A DNA stretch of 64,000 nucleotides from Hydractinia symbiolongicarpus (taxonomy: Eukaryota > Cnidaria > Hydrozoa > Anthoathecata > Hydractiniidae): assembly GCF_029227915.1 (NCBI RefSeq), contig NC_079888.1:23850001-23914000 (forward strand), given 5' to 3'. The notes beneath the pieces were generated by a model that was not told the DNA's origin, did not search any database, and worked only from the letters and a program-made list of their open reading frames with translations. Below, piece by piece: positions 47,042 to 58,179 of this stretch. Position 1 is the stretch's first letter; each line of letters starts with the position of its first letter. Position numbers and translations under genes: made by a program.

Positions 47042-48459
47042 CGTTCGGGAAATGAGTTTACTCCGTGAGTACTTTCTTTGTATACTTTTGACTATACGGC
47101 CAAGCCGGGATTTACGGGAAATCGCGGGTTTTCGTTTGCCGGCGATTAAACTTCTTTTATTCAGCGTCTCATCAAAAATGAAAACATTTTTAAAAACTAC
47201 AAGTCTCATGCGTTTTAGTGGTGAAAAAGTAATTTAAAAAATCGTTCGGGAAATGAGTTTACTTCCTGGGTACTTTCTTTGTATACTTTTGACTATACGG
47301 GCCAAACCCGGGATTTACGGGAAATCGCGGGTTTTCGTTTGCCGGCGATTAAACTTCTTTTATTCAGCGTCTCATCAAAAATGAAAACATTTTTGAAAAC
47401 TACAAGTCTCATGCGTTTTAGTGGTGGAAAAATAATTTAAAAAATCGTTCGGGAAATGAGTTTACTCCCTGGGTACTTTCTTTGTATACTTTTGACTATA
47501 CGGGCCGAGTCCGGGATTTACGGGAAATCGCGGATTTTCGTTTGCCGGCGATTAAACTTCTTTTATTCAGCGTCCCATCAAATATGAAAATATTTTTGAA
47601 AACTACAAGTCTCATGCGTTTAGTGGTAAAAAAATAATATAAAAAATCGTTCGGGAAATGAGTTTACTCCCTGGGTACTTTTTTTGTATACTTTTGACTA
47701 TACGGGCCAAGCCCGGGATTTACGGGAAATCGCGGGTTTTCGTTTGCCGGCGATTAAACTTCTTTTATTCAGCGTCTCATCAAAAATGAAAACATTCTTG
47801 AAAACTACAAGTCTCATGCGTTTTAGTGGTGAAATAATAATTTAAAAAATCGCTTGGGAAATGTGTTTACTCCCTGGCTACTTTCTTTGTATACTTTTGA
47901 CTATACGGGCCGAGTCCAGGATTTACGGGAAATCGCAGGTTTTCGTTTGCCGGCGATTAAACTTCTTTTATTCAGCGTCTCATCAAAAATGAAAACATTT
48001 TTAAAAACTACAAGTCTCATGCGTTTTAGTGGTGAAAAAGTAATTCAAAAAATCGTTTGGGAAATGAGTTTACTCCCTGGGTACTTTTTTTGTATACTTT
48101 TGACTATACGGGCCAAGCCCGGGATTTACGGGAAATCGCGGGTTTTCGTTTGCCGGCGATTAAACTTCTTTTATTCAGCGTCTCATCAAAAATGAAAACA
48201 TTCTTGAAAACTACAAGTCTCATGCGTTTTAGTGGTGAAATAATAATTTAAAAAATCGCTTGGGAAATGTGTTTACTCCCTGGCTACTTTCTTTGTATAC
48301 TTTTGACTATACGGGCCGAGTCCAGGATTTACGGGAAATCGCAGGTTTTCGTTTGCCGGCGATTAAACTTCTTTTATTCAGCGTCTCATCAAAAATGAAA
48401 ACATTTTTAAAAACTACAAGTCTCATGCGTTTTAGTGGTGAAAAAGTAATTCAAAAAAT
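47042..48459 (+). repeat. Inserted block B-C-D-E-F-E-F (7 monomers)
   Basis: Seven monomers, 1418 bp, separate two G-U-H units. B-C-D-E-F is the same order as at 1031-2041 and 53926-54938. Its first B has CCGTGAGTAC and TACGGCCAAGCC (one G short). The segment looks like material from the [BCDE] family placed between copies of the G-U-H-I-J family. Confidence 0.88.
47648..48459 (+). repeat. E-F dimer, two copies of 406 bp
   Basis: E starts at 47648 and 48054 and F at 47851 and 48257. Both F monomers share the private CGCTTGGGAAATGTG start and ATTCAAAA end, which occur together nowhere else I saw, so this dimer doubled recently. The ATTCAAAA change removes a TAA stop and gives the longest spurious frame of the window (47854-48195, TTG start, 113 codons). 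Confidence 0.92.
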
Positions 48460-49470
48460 CGTTCGGGAAATGAGTTTACTCCCTGGGTACTTTTTTGTAT
48501 ACTTTTGACTATACGGGCCAAGCCCGGGATTTACGGGAAATCGCGGATTTTTGTTCGCCGGCGATTAAACTTCTTTTATTTAGCGTCCCATCAAATATGA
48601 AAATATTTTTGAAAACTACAAGTCTCATGCGTTTAGTGGTAAAAAAATAATATAAAAAATCGTTCGGGAAATGAGTTTACTCCCTGGGTACTTTCTTTGT
48701 ATACTTTTGACTATACGGGCCAAGCCCGGGATTTACGGGAAATCGCGGGTTTTCGTTTGCCGGCGATTAAACTTCTTTTATTCAGCGTCTCATCAAAAAT
48801 GAAAACATTTTTAAAAACTACAAGTCTTATGCGTTTTAGTGGTGAAAAAATAATTTAAAAAATCGATCTGGAAATGAGTTTACTCCCTGGGTACTTTCTT
48901 TGTATACTTTTGACTATACGGGCCGAGTACGGGATTTAGGGAAATCGCAGGTTTTCGTTTGCCGGCGATTAAACTGCTTTTATTCAGCGTCTCATCAAAA
49001 ATGAAAACATTTTTGAAAACTACAAGTCTCATGCGTTTTAGTGGTGAAAAAATAATTTAAAAAATCGTTCGCGAAATGAGTTTACTCCCTGGGTACTTTC
49101 TTTGTATACTTTTGACTATACGGGACAAGCCGGGATTTACGGGAAATCGCGGGTTTTCGTTTGCCGGCGATTAAACTTCTTTTATTCAGCGTCTCATCAA
49201 AATTGAAAACATTTTTAAAAACTACAAGTCTCATGGGCTTTAGTGTTGAAAAAATAATTTAAAAAATCGTTCTGGAAATGGGTTTACTCACAGGGTACTT
49301 TCTTTGTATACATTCGACTATACGTGCCAAGCCCGGGATTTACGGGAAATCGCGGGTTTTCGTTTGCCGGCGATTAAACTTCTTTTATTCAGCGTCTCAT
49401 CAAAAATGAAAACATTTTTAAAAACTACAAGTCTCATGCGTTTTAGTGGTGAAAAAGTAATTTAAAAAAT
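48460..49470 (+). repeat. HOR family copy: G-U-H-I-J, 5-mer
   Basis: Five monomers, 1011 bp, with G in the short GGGTACTTTTTTG form. The J monomer ends with AAAAAGTAATTT, the normal end of an L or F monomer, and runs straight into another G at 49471. The short copy therefore arose by deletion of K to L with a join in the 3' half of J. Confidence 0.88.
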
Positions 49471-51697
49471 CGTTCGGGAAATGAGTTTACTCCCTGGGTA
49501 CTTTTTTGTATACTTTTGACTATACGGGCCAAGCCCGGGATTTACGGGAAATCGCGGATTTTTGTTCGCCGGCGATTAAACTTCTTTTATTTAGCGTCCC
49601 ATCAAATATGAAAATATTTTTGAAAACTACAAGTCTCATGCGTTTAGTGGTAAAAAAATAATATAAAAAATCGTTCGGGAAATGAGTTTACTCCCTGGGT
49701 ACTTTCTTTGTATACTTTTGACTATACGGGCCAAGCCCGGGATTTACGGGAAATCGCGGGTTTTCGTTTGCCGGCGATTAAACTTCTTTTATTCAGCGTC
49801 TCATCAAAAATGAAAACATTTTTGAAAACTACAAGTCTTATGCGTTTTAGTGGTGAAAAAATAATTTAAAAAATCGATCTGGAAATGAGTTTACTCCCTG
49901 GGTACTTTCTTTGTATACTTTTGACTATACGGGCCGAGTCCGGGATTTAGGGAAATCGCAGGTTTTCGTTTGCCGGCGATTAAACTGCTTTTATTCAGCG
50001 TCTCATCAAAAATGAAAACATTTTTGAAAACTACAAGTCTCATGCGTTTTAGTGGTGAAAAAATAATTTAAAAAATCGTTCGCGAAATGAGTTTACTTCC
50101 TGGGTACTTTCTTTGTATACTTTTGACTATACGGGACAAGCTGGGATTTACGGGAAATCGCGGGTTTTCGTTTGCCGGCGATTAAACTTCTTTTATTCAG
50201 CGTCTCATCAAAATTGAAAACATTTTTAAAAACTACAAGTCTTATGGGCTTTAGTGGTGAAAAAATAATTTAAAAAATCGTTCTGGAAATGGGTTTACTC
50301 ACAGGGTACTTTCTTTGTATACATTCGACTATACGTGCCAAGCCCGGGATTTACGGGAAATCGCGGGTTTTCGTTTGCCGGCGATTAAACTTCTTTTATC
50401 CAGCGTCTCATCAAAAATGAAAACATTTTTGAAAACTACAAGTCTCATGCGTTTTAGTGGTGAAAAAATAATTTAAAAAATCGTTCTGGAAATGAGTTTA
50501 CTCCCTGGGTACTTTCTTTGTATACATTCGACTATACGTGCCAAGCCCGGGATTTACGGGAAATCGCGGGTTTTCGTTTGCCGGCGATTAAACTTCTTTT
50601 ATCCAGCGTCTCATCAAAAATGAAAACATTTTTGAAAACTACAAGTCTCATGCGTTTTAGTGGTGAAAAAATAATTTAAAAAATCGTTCTGGAAATGAGT
50701 TTACTCCCTGGGTACTTTCTTTGTATACTTTTGACTATATGGGCCGAGTCCGGGATTTCCGGGAAATCGCAGGTTTTCGTTTGCCGACGATTAAACTGCT
50801 TTTATTCAGCGTCTCATCAAAAATGAAAACATTCTTGAAAACTACAAGTCTCATGCGTTTTAGTGGTGAAATAATAATTTAAAAAATCGTTTGGGAAATG
50901 AGTTTACTCCCTGGGTACTTTCTTTGTATACTTTTGACTATACGGGCCGAGTCCAGGATTTACGGGAAATCGCAGGTTTTCGTTTGCCGGCGATTAAACT
51001 TCTTTTATTCAGCGTCTCATCAAAAATGAAAACATTTTTAAAAACTACAAGTCTCATGCGTTTTAGTGGTGAAAAATAATTTAAAAAATCGTTCGGGAAA
51101 TGAGTTTACTCCCTGGGTACTTTCTTTGTATACTTTTGACTATACGGGCCAAGCCCGGGATTTACGAGAAATCGCGGGTTTTCGTTTGCCGGCGATTAAA
51201 CTTCTTTTATTCAGTGTCTCATCAAAAATGAAAACATTTTTAAAAACTACAAGTCTTATGCGTTTTAGTGGTGAAAAAATAATTTAAAAAATCGTTCTGG
51301 AAATGAGTTTACTCCCTGGGTACTTTCTTTGTATACATTCGACTATACGGGCCGAGTCCGGGATTTAGGGAAATCGCGGGATTTCGTTTGCCGGCGATTA
51401 AACTTCTTTTATTCGGCGTCTCATCAAAAATGAAAACATTTTTAAAAACTACAAGTCTTATGCGTTTTAGTGGTGAAAAAATAATTTAAAAAATCGTTTG
51501 GGAAATGAGTTTACTCCCTGGGTACTTTCTTTCTATGCTTTTGACTATACGAGCCGAGTGCAGGATTTCCGGGAAATCGCAGGTTTTCGTTTGCCGGCGA
51601 TTAAACTTCTTTTATTCAGCGTCTCATCAAAAATGAAAACATTTTTAAAAACTGCAAGTCTCATGGGCTTTAGTGGTGAAATAATAATTTAAAAAAT
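49471..51697 (+). repeat. HOR family copy: G-U-H-I-J-J-K-L-V-W/X-Z, 11-mer
   Basis: Eleven monomers, 2227 bp. Relative to 44814-47041 it carries a second J-like monomer (50482, with an ordinary CCCTGGGTAC front but ACATTCGAC and CGTGCC) and a W/X chimera in place of Y. Its Z has TTTCCGGG rather than TTTTCGGG. Confidence 0.87.
51293..51494 (+). repeat. Chimeric monomer W/X
   Basis: The front is W (ACATTCGAC, GAGTCCGGG, TTTAGGG); the rear is X (GCGGGATTTCG, ATTCGGCGTC). W and X are neighbours in other places (10561-10964, 21722-22115, 30032-30433), so this is a one-monomer deletion joining W to X. Confidence 0.86.
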
Positions 51698-53115
51698 CGT
51701 TTGGGAAATGAGTTTACTCACTGGGTACTTTCTTTGTATACTTTTGACTATACGGGCCGAGTCCACGATTTTCGGGAAATCGCAGGTTTTCGTTTGCCGG
51801 CGATTAAACTTCTTTTATTCAGCGTCTCATCAAAAATGAAAACATTTTTAAAAACTACAAGTCTTATGCGTTTTAGTGCTGAAAAAATAATTTAAAAAAT
51901 CGTTTTGGAAATGAGTTTACTCCCTGGGTACTTTCTTTGTATACTTTTGACTATACGGGCCGAGTCCAGGATTTACGGGAAATCGCAGGTTTTCGTTTGC
52001 CGGCGATTAAACTTCTTTTATTCAGCGTCTCATCAAAAATGAAAACATTTTTAAAAACTACAAGTCTCATGGGCTTTAGTGGTGAAATAATAGTTTAAAA
52101 AATCGTTTGGGAAATGAGTTTACTCCCTGGGTACTTTCTTTGTATACTTTTGACTATACGGGCCGAGTCCAGGATTTACGGGAAATTGCAGGTTTTCGTT
52201 TGCCGGCGATTAAACTTCTTTTATTCAGCGTCTCATCAAAAATGAAAACATTTTTAAAAACTACAAGTCTTATGCGTTTTAGTGGTGAAAAAATAATTTA
52301 AAAAATCGTTCTGGAAATGAGTTTACTCCCTGGGTACTTTCTTTGTATACTTTTGACTATACGGGCCGAGTCCAGGATTTACGGGAAATCGCAGGTTTTC
52401 GTTTGCCGGCGATTAAACTTCTTTTATTCAGCGTCTCATCAAAAATGAAAACATTTTTAAAAACTACAAGTCTCATGCGTTTTAGTGGTGAAAAAGTGAT
52501 TTAAAAAATCGTTCGGGAAATGAGTTTACTCCCTGGGTACTTTCTTTGTATACTTTTGACTATACGGGCCGAGTCCGGGATTTACGGGAAATGGGGGATT
52601 TTCGTTTGCCGGCGATTAAATTTCTTTTATTCAGCGTCCCATCAAATATGAAAATATTTTTGAAAACTACAAGTCTCATGCGTTTAGTGGTAAAAAAATA
52701 ATATAAAAAATCGTTCGGGAAATGAGTTTACTCCCTGGGTACTTTCTTTGTAAACTTTTGACTATACGGGCCAAGCCCGGGATTTACGGGAAATCGCGGG
52801 TTTTCGTTTGCCGGCGATTAAACTGCTTTTATTCAGCGTCTCATCAAAAATGAAAACATTTTTAAAAACTACAAGTCTTATGCGTTTTAGTGGTGAAATA
52901 ATAATTTAAAAATCCGTCTGGAAATGCGTTTACTCCCTGGGTACTTTCTTTGTATACTTTTGACTATACGGGCCGAGTCCGGGATTTAGGGAAATCGCAG
53001 GTTTTCGTTTGCCGGCGATTAAACTGCCTTTATGCAGCGTCTCATCAAAAAAGAAAACATTTTTGAAAACTACAAGTCTCATGCGTTTTAGTGGTGAAAA
53101 AATAATTTAAAAAAT
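51698..53115 (+). repeat. L-L-L-L-D-M-A run (7 monomers)
   Basis: Seven monomers, 1418 bp. The order L-L-D-M-A matches 31045-32057 and 33073-33882. The D monomer has ATGGGGGATTTT near 52592, and the A monomer starts AATCCGTCTGG instead of AATCGTTCTGG and has ATGCAGCG and AAAAAAGAAAAC, so A is locally degenerate. Confidence 0.87.
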
Positions 53116-54735
53116 CGTTCGGGAAATGAGTTTACTCCCTGGGTACTTTCTTTGTATACTTTTGACTATACGGGCCAAGCCGGGATTTACGGGAAATCGC
53201 GGGTTTTCGTTTGCCGGCGATTAAACTTCTTTTATTCAGCGTCTCATCAAAAATGAAAACATTTTTAAAAACTACAAGTCTCATGCGTTTTAGTGGTAAA
53301 AAAGTAATTTAAAAAATCGTTCATGAAATGAGTTTACTTCCTGGGTACTTTCTTTGTATACTTTTGACTATACGGGCCAAGCCCGGGATTTACGGGAAAT
53401 CGCGGGTTTTCGTTTGCCGGCGATTAAACTTATTTTATTCAGCGTCTCATCAAAAATGAAAACATTTTTGAAAACTACAAGTCTCATGCGTTTTAGTGGT
53501 GAAAAAATAATTTAAAAAATCGTTCGGGAAATGAATTTACTCCCTGGGTACTTTCTTTGTATTCTTTTGACTATACGGGCCCAGTCCGGGATTTACGGGA
53601 AATCGCGGATTTTCGTTTGCCGGTGATTAAACTTCTTTTATTCAGCGTCCCATCAAATATGAAAATATTTTTGAAAACTACAAGTCTCATGCGTTTAGTG
53701 GTAAAAAAATAATATAAAAAATCGTTCGGGAAATGAGTTTACTCCCTGGGTACTTTTTTTGTATACTTTTGACTATACGGGCCAAGCCCGGGATTTACGG
53801 GAAATCGCGGGTTTTCGTTTGCCGGCGATTAAACTTCTTTTATTCAGCGTCTCATCAAAAATGAAAACATTCTTGAAAACTACAAGTCTCATGCGTTTTA
53901 GTAGTGAAATAATAATTTAAAAAATCGTTTGGGAAATGAGTTTACTCCCTGGGTACTTTCTTTGTATACTTTTGACTATACGGGCCAAGCCGGGATTTAC
54001 GGGAAATCGCGGGTTTCCGTTTGCCGGCGATTAAACTTCTTTTATTCAGCGTCTCATCAAAAATGAAAACATTTTTAAAAACTACAAGTCTCATGCGTTT
54101 TAGTGGTGAAAAAGTAATTTAAAAAATCGTTCGGGAAATGAGTTTACTTCCTGGGTACTTTCTTTGTATACTTTTGACTATACGGGCCAAGCCCGGGATT
54201 TACGGGAAATCGCGGGTTTTCGTTTGCCGGCGATTAAACTTCTTTTATTCAGCGTCTCATCAAAAATGAAAACATTTTTGAAAACTACAAGTCTCATGCG
54301 TTTTAGTGGTGAAAAAATAATTTAAAAAATCGTTCGGGAAATGAGTTTACTCATTGGGTACTTTCTTTGTATACTTTTGACTATACGGGCCGAGTCCGGG
54401 ATTTACGGGAAATCGCGGATTTTCGTTTGCCGGCGATAAAACTTCTTTTATTCAGCGTCCCATCAAATATGAAAATATTTTTGAAAACTACAAGTCTCAT
54501 GCGTTTAGTGGTAAAAAAATAATATAAAAAATCGTTTGGGAAATGAGTTTACTCCCTGGGTACTTTTTTTGTATACTTTTGACTATACGGGCCAAGCCCG
54601 GGACTTACGGGATATTGCGGGTTTTCGTTTGCCGGCGATTAAACTTCTTTTATTCAGCGTCTCATCAAAAATGAAAACATTCTTGAAAACTACAAGTCTC
54701 ATGCGTTTTAGTGGTGAAATAATAATTTAAAAAAT
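53116..54735 (+). repeat. HOR: tetramer B-C-D-E, two copies of 810 bp
   Basis: This is the second occurrence of the [BCDE]x2 block, at a constant offset of 52895 bp from 221-1840. It shares that block's private marks: CTTATTTTATT in the first C, AGTAGTGAAATA at the end of the first E, and CGTTTGGG at the start of the second B. An A monomer precedes and an F monomer follows in both places. Private changes here include GTATTCTTTT near 53560 and CTCATTGGG near 54350. Confidence 0.92.
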
Positions 54736-56558
54736 CGTTTGGGAAATGAGTTTACTCCCTGGCTACTTTCTTTGTATACTTATGACTATACGGGCCGAGT
54801 CCAGCATTTACGGGAAATCGCAGGTTTTCGTTTGCCGGCGATTAAACTGCTTTTATTCAGCGTCTCATCAAAAATGAAAACATTTTTAAAAACTACAAGT
54901 CTCATGCGTTTTAGTGGTGAAAAGGTAATTTAAAAAATCGTTCGGGAAATGAGTTTACTTCCTGGGTACTTTCTTTGTATACTTTTGACTATACGGGCCA
55001 AGCCCGGGATTTACGGGAAATCGCGGGTTTTCGTTTGCCGGCGATTAAACTTCTTTCATTCAGCGTCTCATCAAAAATGAAAACATTTTTGAAAACTACA
55101 AGTCTCATGCGTTTTAGTGGTGAAAAAATAATTTAAAAAATCGTTCGGGAAATGAGTTTACTCCCTGGGTACTTTCTTTGTATACTTTTGACTATACGGG
55201 CCGAGTCCGGGATTTACGGGAAATCGCGGATTTTCGTTTGCCGGCGATAAAACTTCTTTTATTCAGCGTCCCATCAAATATGAAAATATTTTTGAAAACT
55301 ACAAGTCTCATGCGTTTAGTGGTAAAAAAATAATATAAAAAATCGTTTGGGAAATGAGTTTACTCCCTGGGTACTTTTTTTGTATACTTTTGACTATACG
55401 GGACAAGCCGGGATTTACGGAAAATCGCGGGTTTTCGTTTGCCGGCGATTAACTTTCTTTTATTCAGCGTCTCATCCAAATTGAAAACATTTTTAAAAAC
55501 TACAAGTCTCATGGGCTTTAGTGGTGAAAAAATAATTTAAAAAATCGTTCTGGAAATGGGTTTACTCACAGGGTACTTTCTTTGTATACATTCGACTATA
55601 CGTGCCAAGCCCGGGATTTACGGGAAATCGCGGGTTTTCGTTTGCCGGCGATTAAACTTCTTTTATTCAGCGTCTCATCAAAAATGAAAACATTTTTAAA
55701 AACTACAAGTCTCATGCGTTTTAGTGGTGAAAAAATAATTTAAAAAATCGTTCGCGAAATGAGTTTACTCCCTGGGCACTTTCTTTGTATACTTTTGACT
55801 ATACGGGACAAGCCGGGATTTACGGGAAATCGCGGGTTTTCGTTTGCCGGCGATTAAACTTCTTTTATTCAGCGTCTCATCAAAATTGAAAACATTTTTA
55901 AAAACTACAAGTCTCATGGGCTTTAGTGGTGAAAAAATAATTTAAAAAATCGTTCTGGAAATGGGTTTACTCACAGGGTACTTTCTTTGTATACATTCGA
56001 CTATACGTGCCAAGCCCGGGATTTACGGGAAATCGCGGGTTTTCGTTTGCCGGCGATTAAACTTCTTTTATTCAGCGTCTCATCAAAAATGAAAACATTT
56101 TTAAAAACTACAAGTCTCATGCGTTTTAGTGGTGAAAAAATAATTTAAAAAATCGTTCGGGAAATGAGTTTACTCCCTGGGTACTTTCTTTGTATACTTT
56201 TGACTATACGGGCCAAGCCGGGATTTACGGGAAATCGCGGGTTTTCGTTTGCCGGCGATTAAACTTCTTTTATTCAGCGTCTCATCAAAAATGAAAACAT
56301 TTTTAAAACCTACAAGTCTTATGCGTTTTAGTGGTGAAAAAATAATTTAAAAAATCGTTCTGGAAATGAGTTTACTCACAGGGTACTTTCTTTGTATACA
56401 TTCGACTACACGGGCCAAGCCCGGGATTTACGGGAAATCGCGGGTTTTCGTTTTCCGGCGATTAAACATCTTTCATTAAGCGTATCATCAAAAATGAAAA
56501 CATTCTTGAAAACTACAAGTCTCATGCGTTTTAGTGGTGAAATAATAATTTAAAAAAT
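54736..56558 (+). repeat. HOR copy 1: 9-mer F-C-D-I-J-I-J-B-R2
   Basis: Nine monomers, 1823 bp. F has GTCCAGCATTTAC; the first I-like unit has CTTTTTTTG, ACGGAAAATCG and GATTAACTTTC with CATCCAAATTG; the second I has CTGGGCAC; R2 has ACTACACGGG, TTTTCCGG, AAACATC and GCGTATC. The inner I-J pair is itself duplicated. Confidence 0.87.
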
Positions 56559-58179
56559 CGTTTGGGAAATGAGTTTACTCCCTGGCTACTTTCTTTGTAT
56601 ACTTTTGACTATACGGGCCGAGTCCAGCATTTACGGGAAATCGCAGGTTTTCGTTTGCCGGCGATTAAACTGCTTTTATTCAGCGTCTCATCAAAAATGA
56701 AAACATTTTTAAAAACTACAAGTCTCATGCGTTTTAGTGGTGAAAAGGTAATTTAAAAAATCGTTCGGGAAATGAGTTTACTTCCTGGGTACTTTCTTTG
56801 TATACTTTTGACTATACGGGCCAAGCCCGGGATTTACGGGAAATCGCGGGTTTTCGTTTGCCGGCGATTAAACTTCTTTCATTCAGCGTCTCATCAAAAA
56901 TGAAAACATTTTTGAAAACTACAAGTCTCATGCGTTTTAGTGGTGAAAAAATAATTTAAAAAATCGTTCGGGAAATGAGTTTACTCCCTGGGTACTTTCT
57001 TTGTATACTTTTGACTATACGGGCCGAGTCCGGGATTTACGGGAAATCGCGGATTTTCGTTTGCCGGCGATGAAACTTCTTTTATTCAGCGTCTCATCAA
57101 AAATGAAAACATTCTTGAAAACTACAAGTCTCGTGCGTTTTAGTGGTGAAATAATAATTTAAAAAATCGTTCGCGAAATGAGTTTACTCCCTGGGCACTT
57201 TCTTTGTATACTTTTGACTATACGGGACAAGCCGGGATTTACGGAAAATCGCGGGTTTTCGTTTGCCGGCGATTAACTTTCTTTTATTCAGCGTCTCATC
57301 CAAATTGAAAACATTTTTAAAAACTACAAGTCTCATGGGCTTTAGTGGTGAAAAAATAATTTAAAAAATCGTTCTGGAAATGGGTTTACTCACAGGGTAC
57401 TTTCTTTGTATACTTTTGACTATACGGGACAAGCCGGGATTTACGGGAAATCGCGGGTTTTCGTTTGCCGGCGATTAAACTTCTTTTATTCAGCGTCTCA
57501 TCAAAATTGAAAACATTTTTAAAAACTACAAGTCTCATGGGCTTTAGTGGTGAAAAAATAATTTAAAAAATCGTTCTGGAAATGGGTTTACTCAAAGGGT
57601 ACTTTCTTTGTATACATTCGACTATACGTGCCAAGCCCGGGATTTACGGGAAATCGCGGGTTTTTGTTTGCCGGCGATTAAACTTCTTTTATTCAGCGTC
57701 TCATCAAAAATGAAAACATTTTTAAAAACTACAAGTCTCATGCGTTTTAGTGGTGAAAAAATAATTTAAAAAATCGTTCGGGAAATGAGTTTACTCCCTG
57801 GGTACTTTCTTTGTATACTTTTGACTATACGGGCCAAGCCGGGATTTACGGGAAATCGCGGGTTTTCGTTTGCCGGCGATTAAACTTCTTTTATTCAGCG
57901 TCTCATCAAAAATGAAAACATTTTTAAAACCTACAAGTCTTATGCGTTTTAGTGGTGAAAAAATAATTTAAAAAATCGTTCTGGAAATGAGTTTACTCAC
58001 AGGGTACTTTCTTTGTATACATTCGACTACACGGGCCAAGCCCGGGATTTACGGGAAATCGCGGGTTTTCGTTTTCCGGCGATTAAACATCTTTCATTAA
58101 GCGTATCATCAAAAATGAAAACATTTTTGAAAACTACAAGTCTCATGCGTTTTAATGGTGAAAAAAAAAATTAAAAAAT
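56559..58179 (+). repeat. HOR copy 2: 8-mer F-C-D-I-J/I-J-B-R2
   Basis: Eight monomers, 1621 bp. It repeats copy 1, including GTCCAGCATTTAC, AAAAGGTAA and the R2 marks, but combines features kept apart there: CTGGGCAC and GATTAACTTTC now lie in the same I monomer (57168), and a J/I chimera follows. One monomer has been lost overall. Confidence 0.87.
57370..57571 (+). repeat. Chimeric monomer J/I
   Basis: It begins as J (GGGTTTACTCACAGG) and becomes I at the TATAC block (CTTTTGACTATACGGGACAAG, then CAAAATTGAAAAC). J would have ACATTCGAC and CGTGCC at that point. Confidence 0.86.
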
